From JAWKSY01 sp041402125 (GTDB lineage: Bacteria > Planctomycetota > GCA-002687715 > DRQF01), in the NCBI GenBank assembly GCA_041402125.1, contig JAWKSY010000005.1:186001-250000 (forward strand): a DNA stretch of 64,000 nt, read 5' to 3'. Every line of letters starts with the position of its first letter. The stretch's first letter is position 1. The notes beneath the pieces are model-generated. The model ran no database searches. It worked only from the letters and a program-made list of their open reading frames with translations, and was not told where the DNA came from. The position numbers were made by a program, and so were the translations under genes. Positions 50,630-61,539 of this stretch are shown here, one piece after another.

Positions 50630-50948
50630 CTTCGTTTCCTCTTCTTCGGTGCGAGCGGGGCGGCTCCGGGGAGGCAAAGCGCGCTTCCCCGGCGGGGAAG
50701 GCGTCCGCGGGGCGGCGCGTGCTCGTGCGGGAACGCGCGAGGCTAACACGGGCGTCGAAGGCGCGAAACGGCCCCCGCCGCGCGCCGCCCGCGGCTTTTG
50801 AAACGCGGGGAGCAAAGCTCTACCATCCCCGTAGCTTCCCCGTTCCCAGGGGTTCGAAGCACCTTTCGCACCGTGTCTTGCGAAAGCTTGTGAAATCTTG
50901 TGAGACGGCGCTGCCGCGCGCGGCGGTCGCCCGAGGAGGATCTTCGCC
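50630..50948. other. 319-bp divergent region between the ATP-grasp pair and the moxR operon
   Basis: GC-rich in its left half. The right half holds an inverted repeat and three 10-bp direct repeats (50863-50906) described separately. I see no open frame with a plausible start and no RNA gene. Confidence 0.5.
50863..50906 (+). promoter_or_regulatory. Inverted repeat plus three tandem 10-bp repeats upstream of moxR
   Basis: CTTTCGC (50863-50869) and GCGAAAG (50880-50886) form a dyad. Direct repeats CTTGCGAAAG, CTTGTGAAAT and CTTGTGAGAC follow one another at 50877-50906 with exact 10-base period, about one helical turn. The array ends 42 bases before the moxR start. The layout suits cooperative regulator binding. 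Confidence 0.45.
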
Positions 50949-51938
<990 letters not shown>

Positions 51939-51961
51939 TCGACGGTGAGGAGGCGCGCGCG

Positions 51962-52836
<875 letters not shown>

Positions 52837-52840
<4 letters not shown>

Positions 52841-54069
52841 GACGCTTCGCCATCTTCGCCACCCTCGTCGCGCTCCTCGCGGCCTGCGGCGCGCCGCCCG
52901 CCGCCGAGACGACCACCGCCGATGCCGGCGCCTGGACCCTCGCCCGCAAGCGCGAGTGGGCGGCGCGGCTCCGCGCGGACGGGCTCGACGATCTCGCGGC
53001 CGACGTCTACGAGAAGATCATCGCCGAGGAGCGCGGTCTCACGCCGGAACTCGTCGCCGGCCTCTCCCTGTCCATCGCCGAGATCCACGTCGCCGCCGGT
53101 CGCGATGCCGACGCGCTCGCGTCGCTCTACCGTGCGCGCCTCTTCGATCTCCCCGACGAGCGGCGGCGCAAGGTCGACACGATGACCATCGCCTGCCTCG
53201 AGCGCCTCGGGCGCGGCGCCGCCGCCGATCGCCTGCTCGACAAGGTCGCCGGCCTCGACGCGAAGGGCGGCGAGGGGACGGGGAGCGAGGTCGTCGTGGC
53301 CGAGATCGGCGAGGAGAAGATCACGCGCGGGCAGCTCGAGGGCCTCATCGCGGCCTCGAACCTGCGCGAGGCGGACCCGGCCGAGCTCGAGGGGCGACGT
53401 CGCGAGGTCCTGCGCAGCCTCGTCGCCCAGCGCGTCCTCGTCCGCAAGGCCCGGAAGCTCGGCTACGACGAGGACGACAAGGTCCGGCTCGCGACCGAGC
53501 TCGCGGCGCAGGAGGTCCTCGTCCGCAAGGTCGTCGCGGAGGAGCTGAAGGACGAGGTCGCGGTGACGCCGGAGGACGCGAAGCTCTTCTACGACGCGCG
53601 TCCGGAGCTCTTCCGCGAGGCCGGGACGCTGCGCGTCGCGCAGATCCTCGTCGAGACGGCGGAGGCGGAGGCCGAGGTGCGCGCCGCCCTGGCGGCCGGC
53701 GGCGACTTCGCCGAGCTCGCGCGGAAGCGCAGTCTCGACGCGGCCAGCGCCGCGAAGGGCGGCGTCGTCGAGGAACCCCTCGTCGAGGGCCGCGAGCACC
53801 CGGTCTTCGCGCGCCCGGCCGACGTCTTCGCCGCCGTCGGCGCGACCGCCGAGGGCGAGGTCGCGGCGGAGTCCCTCCGCAGCGCGCGCGGCCGCCACGT
53901 CCTGCGCGTGATCGCGCGACGCGAATGGCGGCTCCGTCCCTTCGAGGAGGTCGCGGAACGCGCCGCCCGCGGTCTGCGCGCCGAGCGCGAGAAGCGCGCG
54001 ATGGATCGTCTCATGCAGGGTGCCCTGGAGAGCACCGACGTCGTCATCCACGAGGACCGCCTCAAGTGA
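52837..54069 (+). CDS. Parvulin-type (PpiC/SurA-like) lipoprotein
   Basis: This 410-residue protein is a lipoprotein with lipobox LLAAC, Cys at residue 17. The N-terminal region is helical (30-150). SurA-like chaperone helices (about 155-255, EIGEEKITRGQLEGLI) are followed by a parvulin-like domain (about 265-365). This domain has 'LRVAQILVETAEAEAEVRAA', 'GGDFAELARKRSLDAASAAKGG', and 'HVLRVIARREWRL'. It is the SurA/PrsA design of outer-leaflet or periplasmic folding aid. Its place inside a MoxR/Bat operon is unusual and suggests it helps fold an envelope partner of this system. Overlaps with both neighbours are 4 bases. Confidence 0.8.
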
Positions 54070-55079
54070 CCCGTCCCGTCGTCCTTCTCGGACTCCTGCT
54101 CCTCGGCGCGGTCGCTCTCGGCGGCTGCGGCCGGGACGAGGCCGCGCCGGTCGCCGCGAAGGCGGCGGACCGCGCCGCGCTCGAGGACCCCGCGGTCTTC
54201 GAGGCGCGCGTCGACGAGAGCCGCGTGAAGCTCGGCGATCGCGTCACCTTCACCGCCGAGGTCCGGCACGACGCCGACGTCGAGGTGAGACTGCCGCCCG
54301 TGCTGGACGTCTTCGCCAACGCGCTCGTGCACGAGGCCGGTCGCTGGGAGGAGAGCGAGGGCTACGGCGGTCGCCGCGTCCACCGCATCCGGATCGTCCT
54401 CGACCCCGGGCTCGGTCCGATCATGGGCATCCCCGCGCTCGAGCTCGGCTGGCGACGCGAGGGCGCCGAGGTCTGGGAGACGATCCGCAGCGAACCCATC
54501 ACGGTGGAGGTCGAGGCCGTCACCGCCGCCGACGAGGACCTGCGCGAGCCGAGCGAGGGCTTCGAGCTTCCGCCGCCTCCGGCCGAGGCGCGCGAACGCC
54601 GCGACCTTCGCGTGCTCGCCGCCGGCGGCGCGGTCCTCCTCGTCCTCGGGGTCCTCGCCTTCGTCCTGCTCCGTCGCCGGCGCGCGCGGGCGATCGTCCC
54701 GCCGAGCCCGGACGAGGTCGCCCGCCGCGAGCTGGCGCGCCTCGCGGAACGGGGACTCGTCGAGGCGGGGCGCGTGAAGGAGTACTACTACGTCCTCACC
54801 GGGATCCTGCGGCGCTACATCGAGGACCGTTTCGGTCTCCAGGCGCCCGAGCGGACCACGGAGGAGTTCCTGGCCGAGATGCGGCACGCGCCGGCGATCC
54901 CGGCGGAGGAGAAGCCGACCCTCGAGAGTTTCCTCGCCAGCGCGGATCTCGTGAAGTACGCGAAGCATCTTCCCGCCCACGACGAGGCCCGCCGCGCGAC
55001 CGAGACGGCGCGGCGGTTCGTCGAGGCCACCGCGCGCCGGGCCGGCGCGGAAGGAGGAGCCGATGTGGCGGTTCGCTGA
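54066..55079 (+). CDS. Bat-operon lipoprotein with DUF4381-like C-terminal domain
   Basis: The product is 337 residues from GTG 54066. A lipobox LGGC has its Cys at residue 21. A beta-sandwich region follows (about 40-170, DESRVKLGDRVTFTAEV). A membrane helix lies at 182-203 and is followed by an Arg-rich stop-transfer. A cytoplasmic C-terminal helical domain (about 215-320) contains VKEYYYVLTGILRRYIEDRF, as in the C-terminal region of DUF4381 and BatD proteins. It overlaps BatA by 17 bases. The combination resembles a second BatD-like anchor protein. Confidence 0.65.
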   Translation: MTRPVVLLGLLLLGAVALGGCGRDEAAPVAAKAADRAALEDPAVFEARVDESRVKLGDRVTFTAEVRHDADVEVRLPPVLDVFANALVHEAGRWEESEGYGGRRVHRIRIVLDPGLGPIMGIPALELGWRREGAEVWETIRSEPITVEVEAVTAADEDLREPSEGFELPPPPAEARERRDLRVLAAGGAVLLVLGVLAFVLLRRRRARAIVPPSPDEVARRELARLAERGLVEAGRVKEYYYVLTGILRRYIEDRFGLQAPERTTEEFLAEMRHAPAIPAEEKPTLESFLASADLVKYAKHLPAHDEARRATETARRFVEATARRAGAEGGADVAVR

Positions 55080-56148
55080 GCCCGGCTGGTTCTTCGCCCT
55101 CGCGGGCCTCGCGCTGCTCGGCCTCGTGGCGGCGGTCTTCGCCCGCGCCGGACACTTCGTCCGGCCGCGCCTCCTCTTCTCGCGTCTGGAAGCCGCGCGG
55201 CGCGTCGGTCGGAGCTGGCGACTGGTGCTCGCGCGCGGCCTCTGGATCCCGCGCGTCCTCGCCCTGGTGGCGATCATCACCGCCCTCGCCCGTCCTCAGC
55301 TCGGCCGCGGGGAGACCTTCGTGTCGAGCGAGGGCATCGACATCATGCTCCTGATCGACACGTCGGCGTCGATGGCGGCCGAGGACTTCGGTCGCCGCGA
55401 GACCCGTCTGGACCACGTCACGGACGTGATCCGGGGCTTCGTCGAGCGTCGACCGGCGGACCGCGTCGGCGTCGTCAGCTTCGGCGCCGCGGCCTACACG
55501 CGCTGCCCGCTGACCCTGGATCACGCGCTCGTCGACGAGGTCCTCGACTTCACCCGCGACGCCTGGCGGCGCGCCTACCTGTCGTTCTCGCGCAAGGGCG
55601 CGACCTCGCGGGGGCAGGCCCCGACGGACCTCACCCCGGAGGAGGAGGATCTCCAGGGCACCGCGATCGGCGACGGCCTCGTCGCGGCCGTCTCGCGGCT
55701 CGAGAACTCCGAGGCGAAGAGCAAGGTCGTCGTCCTCCTGTCGGACGGTGAGAACACCGCCGGCGAGGTCGCGCCGCGCGACGCGGCCGAGCTCGCGCGG
55801 GAGTTCGGCGTGCGCGTCTACACCGTCGGCGCGGGCTCGGACGATCGCGCGCCGGTCCTCACCTTCGACCGCTTCGGCCGGGAGGTCCGGCGTCTGGTCT
55901 CCTTCCGGCTCGACGAGAAGACGCTCACCGACGTCGCCGAGGCGACGGGCGGGCGCTACTTCCACGCCGGATCGCGCGACCGCCTCGAGGAGGTCTACGC
56001 CGAGATCGATCGCCTCGAGCGCGCGGAGATCACCTCGCGCGACTTCCGCGAGTGGGACGAGCGCTTCCCGCCCCTGGTCTGGTGCGCGCTCGGCCTGCTC
56101 CTCCTCGAGCTCCTCCTCCGCTGCACCGTCGCCCGGAGGTTGCCCTGA
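55063..56148 (+). CDS. batA: VWA-domain membrane protein BatA
   Basis: This 361-residue protein has membrane segments at about residues 8-26, 60-78 and 335-353 around a VWA domain (about 90-310) with complete MIDAS start DTSAS (99-103). The T and D of the MIDAS site (QGTAIGDGL) and the VVVLLSDGENTAGE motif are present. BatA is a membrane VWA protein of Bat (Bacteroides aerotolerance) operons. It overlaps the next gene by one base (ATGA type). Confidence 0.88.
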   Translation: MWRFAEPGWFFALAGLALLGLVAAVFARAGHFVRPRLLFSRLEAARRVGRSWRLVLARGLWIPRVLALVAIITALARPQLGRGETFVSSEGIDIMLLIDTSASMAAEDFGRRETRLDHVTDVIRGFVERRPADRVGVVSFGAAAYTRCPLTLDHALVDEVLDFTRDAWRRAYLSFSRKGATSRGQAPTDLTPEEEDLQGTAIGDGLVAAVSRLENSEAKSKVVVLLSDGENTAGEVAPRDAAELAREFGVRVYTVGAGSDDRAPVLTFDRFGREVRRLVSFRLDEKTLTDVAEATGGRYFHAGSRDRLEEVYAEIDRLERAEITSRDFREWDERFPPLVWCALGLLLLELLLRCTVARRLP

Positions 56149-57167
56149 TGCGGTTCGCCCAGCCCGAGGCCTCCTGGCTCCTGCTCGTTCCCGTCGCCGC
56201 CGCGGCGCTCCTGATCTGGGATGCGCGTCGTCGTCGCGCGCTCCTCGAGTCGCTGCTCGACCGTCGTCTCGTCGCGACGATGGTCGTCGGGGCCGCGCCG
56301 GGACGGCGACGCCTGAAGGGGGCGCTCCTCGTCCTCGCCCTGGCCGCGATCGCGGTCGCGCTGATGCGCCCCCAGTGGGGCACGAAGGAGGTCGCGCTGG
56401 TCCGGCGGGGCATCGATCTCGTCTTCGCCATCGACACCTCGAAGAGCATGCTCGCCGAGGACGTGGCCCCGAATCGCATCGAGCGCGTCAAGCAGGACGT
56501 CCGCTGGTTCCTGCGCGACGTCGTCGACGAGGATCGGGTCGGCCTCGTGGCCTTCGCCGGGACGGCGCGGACGCTCTGTCCGCTCACGCTCGACCGCGGC
56601 GCCTTCGAGATCTTCCTCGACGAGCTCGACGTGGGCGCGGTGTCGCGCGGCGGAACCGACCTCGAGGCCGCGCTGCGCAGCGCCCTCGCCGCCTTCGGTG
56701 ACGAGAGCCCGAACCACAAGGCCGTCATCCTCTTCAGCGACGGCGAGGGCCACGGCGGTTCCTGCGATCGGATCGTGGAGGAGGCGCGCAAGCGGGGCGT
56801 CCGCATCTACACGATCGGGATCGGCTCGGCCGACGGCGTCCGGATCCCCATCGTCGGCCCCGACGGTCAGCGTTCGTACCTCCGGGACGGGGAGGGCAAC
56901 ATCGTGCTGACCCGACTCGACGACCGGCAGCTCAAGACGATCGCGCAGCGGAGTCTCGACGGCGCCTACACGCACCTGTCGGCCGGCCGCGACAACCTCG
57001 CGAGGATCTACGTGGACAACATCCAGAAGATCGAGGAGCGTGAGCTCCAGAGCCGCAGCGAGGCGCGCCACGTCGAACGCTACGGATGGTTCCTGGGCGC
57101 GGCGCTCGTGCTGCTCGCGCTCGAGCTGCTCCTGCCCGAGGGCCGCCGACGGAGGGCGACGACATGA
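56148..57167 (+). CDS. batB: VWA-domain membrane protein BatB
   Basis: This 339-residue protein is paralogous to BatA. It has two N-terminal membrane segments (10-24 and 57-75), a VWA domain (about 88-290) with MIDAS DTSKS (96-100), 'RGGTDLEAAL' and 'VILFSDGEGHGG', and a C-terminal membrane helix (315-330). The BatB annotation follows gene order and the DTSKS motif, which is the BatB-typical one. The ATG overlaps the batA stop, and batC overlaps its own stop. Confidence 0.88.
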   Translation: MRFAQPEASWLLLVPVAAAALLIWDARRRRALLESLLDRRLVATMVVGAAPGRRRLKGALLVLALAAIAVALMRPQWGTKEVALVRRGIDLVFAIDTSKSMLAEDVAPNRIERVKQDVRWFLRDVVDEDRVGLVAFAGTARTLCPLTLDRGAFEIFLDELDVGAVSRGGTDLEAALRSALAAFGDESPNHKAVILFSDGEGHGGSCDRIVEEARKRGVRIYTIGIGSADGVRIPIVGPDGQRSYLRDGEGNIVLTRLDDRQLKTIAQRSLDGAYTHLSAGRDNLARIYVDNIQKIEERELQSRSEARHVERYGWFLGAALVLLALELLLPEGRRRRATT

Positions 57168-58917
57168 GACGCGCCACCTGGATCCTCCTGCTCGTCGTGA
57201 TGACGGCCGGCGCCCTGCGCGCCGCGCCGACCGACGAGGCGCGCCGGCTCGTGGCGGAGGGCCTGAAGCTCCTCGCGAAGGGCGATGCCGAGGGCGCGCT
57301 GGCGCGCTTCCGCGACGCCCAGGTCGAGCTTCCCGAGTCGGCCCGGCTTCACTACGACGTCGGCCTCGCGCTCTACCGGCTCGAACGCTGGGACGAGGCG
57401 GGCAAGGCCTTCGAGCTCGCCGCGGCGAGCGGCGATCGCGAGATCGAGAAGCGGGCGCGTCTGCAGCTCGGAAACTGCGCCATCAAGGAGGGCCGGTTCG
57501 AGCGCGCCCTCGAGGAGCTGAATCGCGCCCTCGAGATCGACGCGGACTACGAGGACGCCCGCGCCAACCGCGAGTGGGTCATCCGGAAGATCGCCGAGCT
57601 CGCCCGGAAGAAGGCGGAGCAGGAGGAGAAGCAGAAGCAGGAGCGGCGCTTCATCGAGAAGCTGCAGGAGATCGTCGGCGCGCAGACCCGGGCGCACCTC
57701 GCGGTGCGCGGGACGATGCGTCGGCAGGCGCTCGAGGTGCGGCCCACGCGGATCGAGCGCCTCTCCGAGATCCTCGACGCGGCGCCCGCGGAGGGAGAGG
57801 AGCTCCCCCCCGCGCTGGACGAGGCCGCGCTCGCCGCCTTCTTCGAGGGATTGCGGGCGGGCCAGGGCGAGATCCGCGAGCAGCTCGCGGCGCTCGTCGA
57901 GGAGGGACGCGCCAAGGTCGCCGCGGCGGCGAACGCCGCCGATCCGTCGGCGCTCGGTGCCGACCCGGCGACTCCGCCGGCCGACCCCGACCTCGCCAAG
58001 ATCGAGAAGGCCCTGCCCTTCCTCGAGGCCGCCCTGCCGCTCCTCGCGCGGGCGACCGACGCGGCCGAGACGGCCTCCTGGTCCGTGCACGCGGCGCAGG
58101 AGCAGGCGCTCTTCGAGATGCTCCGCGCCCTCGACGAGCTGCTGGACGAGCTCACGCGCATCATCCAGGACGAGGTCCAGCTCCTGAAGGACACCGCCGC
58201 CCTCGAGCGTCGCGCCGGAAGCGAGGACGAGTCCGAGCGGATCGACGAGGCCGAGACGCGCGACCGCGCGATCGAGCTCCGCACCCGCCAGGAGGGGCTC
58301 CGCGAGCGCACGCGAGGCGTCGCGCGTCAGGTCGAGACCATGGTCCAGTCGGCTCCGGCGGCGGCGCCCTCCGGAGCGCCGGGCGCGGCCGGGGGCGGGA
58401 CGCCGGTCGGTCAGGATCCGGCCGAGGCGAAGAAGCGCATGGAGGAGGCCCTGGGGCATCTCCTGGCCGGCCGACGGTCACATGGAGAACGCCTCACGGG
58501 AGCTCGCGACCCCGGCTCGAGCCGGCGACCCAGGCCGAGGCGGCCGCCCTCGAGGAACTCGTCAAGGCGCGCGCGGCGCTCCAGCCGCCGCAGCAGAAGT
58601 CCGGTGACGAGGGACAGAAGGGCGACGAGGGAGAGAAGAAGGAGTCCGAGAAGAAGGACGGCGAGGGCGAGCAGAAGCCCGAGGAGAAGAAGGGCGACGA
58701 CCAGGCCGAGGGCGAGCGCGGCGAGGAGAACTCCGAGAAACCGGGAGAGGCGGAAGGCCGCGAACCGGGAGAGAAGAAGGAGGAGGCCCAGGTGACGCCC
58801 GAGCAGGCGAAGAAGATGCTCGAGCGCGCGCGGCAGCGCGAGCGTGACCGTCGCCAGGAGCGTCGCGAGGAGGGGAAGCGTGCCGCCGTCGGGAGCGGAG
58901 GAGGGAAGGACTGGTGA
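57164..58917 (+). CDS. batC: BatC-like TPR protein, broken by two apparent 1-base insertions
   Basis: The first 435 residues form one frame. There is a signal peptide (1-20) and TPR repeats (about 25-135, GNCAIKEGRFERALEELNRALE). A helical coiled region follows (150-430). Near 58470 and again near 58515 the frame changes by +1. A short middle frame (MENASRELATPAR) joins a third frame. It ends with Lys/Glu-rich tail and VTPEQAKKMLERARQRERD to TGA at 58915-58917. The end overlaps the batD start, as expected for one intact gene of about 583 residues. Compression or insertion errors in C/G-rich runs are likely. TPR-containing BatC acts with BatB. Confidence 0.78.
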
Positions 58918-60748
58918 GGTCGTTCCTCCGCATCACCCTCGCCCTCACGGCGCTCGTCGGTGCCCTCACCGCGCAGCAGGTCCGGATCCTCCCGATCGCG
59001 GAGCCCAAGACCGCGGTCCTCGGCGAGACCGTCCTCTACGCCCTCGACGTCACCGTCGTCTCGACCGATGACGAGCCGGTGGCGGCGCCGGAGTTCGTCG
59101 ATCTCCCCGAGATCCCCGGCGTGGTCTCGAAGCCGTCCCGGGTGCTCGATCGCGGCGTCCAGCAGCAGATGAGCATCATCAACGGACGCCGCCGCACCCA
59201 GGTCGAGTACCACTGGCAGGTCATCTGGGAACTGCAGCCCGCGGAGGTCGGGAGCTACCGCGTGCCGGCCTTCGACTACGATTACCTCGGGGCGAAGCGA
59301 CCGATCCGTCCCTTCCCCTTCGAGGTCGTGAAGGAGGCGCCCGGCAACCGCTGGGTGACGCTCGCGGTGAGCGCCACGCCGGAGGATCCCTTCGTCAACC
59401 AGCCGGTGACGCTGCGCTTCGTGCTCACCTCGCGGCGAGACATCGACCCCGGCTTCAAGCCGAAGGTGGAGCTGCCCTGGGCCCGCTCCGCGAACGGTTT
59501 CTCGGGCGTCGCGCCCGAGCCGGGCTGGACCGGCGGTCGGCACACCGTCGTCGAGCTGAACGGCGAGAACTTCGACTTCCTGAAGCAGACGAGCCGGGGC
59601 GAGATCGCGGAGACGATGAGCTTCGAGCGCACGATCTACCCCATCGCGCCGGGACGGCTGGATCTCGGCGCGGCGAAGGTCGTGCTGCAGGTGGGGCGGC
59701 TCGATCGCCGCTCCTTCTTCGCGCAACGGGTCGTCGATCCCGAGAAGGCCGTCGTCACGAGCCAGCCGCTGGTGCTCGAGGTGCGCGACGCGCCGCTCGT
59801 CGGCCGACCCGCCTCGTACACCGGGATCATCGGCGACTTCCGGGGCGAGGCCGCCTACGGCAAGACCACCATCCGCGCCGGTGACGGCGTCACGCTCGAG
59901 CTCCGGCTCACCGGACCGGGCGAGCTGGAATCGCTCCCCCTCCCGAAGCTCGAGGGCTTCGACGACTTCGACGTCTACCCGCCCGATCGACGCGTCACGC
60001 CGGGGACGGACGGGAACCGGACGCTGGAGATCGGCTGGCTCCTCGTCCCCCGACGCGACCGCGAGGTGAAGGAGCTGCCGCGCTTCGAGCTGTCCTGGTT
60101 CCGCCCGAGCGACGCGCGCTTCGCCACCGCGGGCGTCGGACCCGAGCCGCTCGTCATCGAGGGCGACGTCGCCGACCCCGGCATCTTCGGAGGCGCGGAG
60201 ACGGCGCGGAGCGCGCGGAGAGATCCTCACCCTCGGCGAGGGGCTGCGCCCGATCATGAACGCCCCGGTGAGGTGCGGCCGAGGCGCCCCGCGTGCCCCT
60301 CGTCGGGCTGCTCGTCGTCCTCGTCGCTCCGCTCGCGAGCCTGCTCGCCACGAGCCGGCTCGCGGCGCGCCGCCGCCGGCTGCGCGGGGACCACGCGCTC
60401 CAGCGTCGGGCGCGGGCCTCGCGGGCCGCCCGCGAGCGCCTCGCCGAGGCCGAGGCCGCGCTGCGCGGCGGCGAGCGCGGATTCCACGCCGCGCTCGTCC
60501 GGGCCCTGCAGGGGTTCGTCGGCGACAAGCTCGACCTCCCGGCCGGTCGTCTCACCGCCTCGACCGCCGCCGACATCCTCCGGCCCGGGGGCGCCGACGC
60601 CGGACTCACCGACCGCGTCGCGCGTTTCCTCGAGGAGATGGAGGCGAAGGAGTTCGGACTCGCCTCCGGAGACGCCGAGGCGCGTGCGCGCGACCACGCC
60701 GTCGCCGAGGAACTCATCCGCGATCTCGACCGGAGCCTGGGCCGATGA
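58914..60748 (+). CDS. batD: BatD-like membrane protein, broken by two apparent 1-base insertions
   Basis: From GTG 58914 a signal peptide (1-21) leads to beta-sandwich repeats of BatD type (25-420). These include AEPKTAVLGETVLYALDVTV, 'YEHWQVIWELQPAEVG'-like sequence, and PEDPFVNQPVTLRFVLTSRR. Similarity leaves this frame near 60200. It continues in a second frame (EILTLGEGLRPIMNAP) and, from about 60280, a third. The third frame holds the membrane helix VPLVGLLVVLVAPLASLL and the helical BatD C-terminus to TGA at 60748. The stop overlaps batE. With two single-base corrections it is one protein of about 610 residues. Confidence 0.78.
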
Positions 60749-61524
60749 CCGCCCTCCGCCGCCTCGACCTCCGGACCTTCGGCCTCGTCGTCGCGTGGCT
60801 CGCGCTGAGCGGCGCCCTCGTCGCGGCGCAGGACGTCGATCCGCAGCGCGCCTTCTACCGCGGCAACGACCTCTTCGGGCAGGGCGACTTCGCCGGCGCC
60901 GCCGCCGCGTGGGAGGAGGCCATCGCGGCCGGCCACGGCAGCGCGGCGCTCCACTTCAATCTCGCCAATGCCTGTCTACGTCTGAAGCAGCCGGGACGCG
61001 CCATCTACCACTACCGTCTCGCGCAGCGGTTCGCGCCGCGCGATCCGGACGTCGCGGCGAACCTCCGCCTCGCCTACGAGCGCGCGGCCATCGCGCCGCC
61101 GGAGGAGAGCCGCGGCCTGGCGCGCGCGCTCCTCTTCGTCCACGAGCGACTGACGCCCTCCGAGGCCTTCGTCGGCTTCGCCGCGCTCTGGCTGCTCGGC
61201 TTCGGCCTGCTGCACCTCCGCGCGCTGCGCGGTCGTCCGCGCGGCCTCGTCCTGCCCGGGATCTGTCTCGTGCTCGGGGCCGCCGTCGCCTTCTCCCTCC
61301 TCGCCCGGCACGAGGGCTGGTTCGCCGATCGCGAGGCGATCGTCGTCAGCCCCACCGCGGTCGCCTGGAGCGGCCCCTCGGAGGAGAAGTTCGGGAAGCT
61401 CTTCGAGGTCCCGGAGGGCACGGCCCTGATCGTGATCTCCGAGGAAGGCGACTGGGTCCGCGTCGCCGCGGGCTCGCTCGACCGGCAGGGCCTCGTGCGC
61501 CGCTCCTCCCTCGCGCTCCTCTGA
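60745..61524 (+). CDS. batE: BatE-like TPR protein with SH3b-type end
   Basis: This 259-residue protein has an N-terminal signal/membrane segment (10-25) and TPR repeats (about 30-110, FNLANACLRLKQPGRAIYHY). Two membrane helices lie at about 140-158 and 170-187, and a small C-terminal SH3b-like beta region (200-258) with LIVISEEGDWVRVAAGS. This is the BatE architecture. It overlaps the batD stop. It is the last gene of the operon, convergent with the beta-helix gene 15 bases away. Confidence 0.82.
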   Translation: MTALRRLDLRTFGLVVAWLALSGALVAAQDVDPQRAFYRGNDLFGQGDFAGAAAAWEEAIAAGHGSAALHFNLANACLRLKQPGRAIYHYRLAQRFAPRDPDVAANLRLAYERAAIAPPEESRGLARALLFVHERLTPSEAFVGFAALWLLGFGLLHLRALRGRPRGLVLPGICLVLGAAVAFSLLARHEGWFADREAIVVSPTAVAWSGPSEEKFGKLFEVPEGTALIVISEEGDWVRVAAGSLDRQGLVRRSSLALL

Positions 61525-61539
61525 CGGCCACCTCCGCGA

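Noticed and set aside
50848..50866. GGTTCGAAGC near 50850, resembling a tRNA T-loop
   Set aside because: No acceptor stem, D arm or anticodon arm can be laid out around it, and the region is better explained as promoter DNA.
58470..58520. Programmed frameshifting in batC
   Set aside because: Two shifts 45 bases apart without a slippery heptamer or a strong downstream structure, and a similar double shift in batD, point to sequence errors or decay instead.
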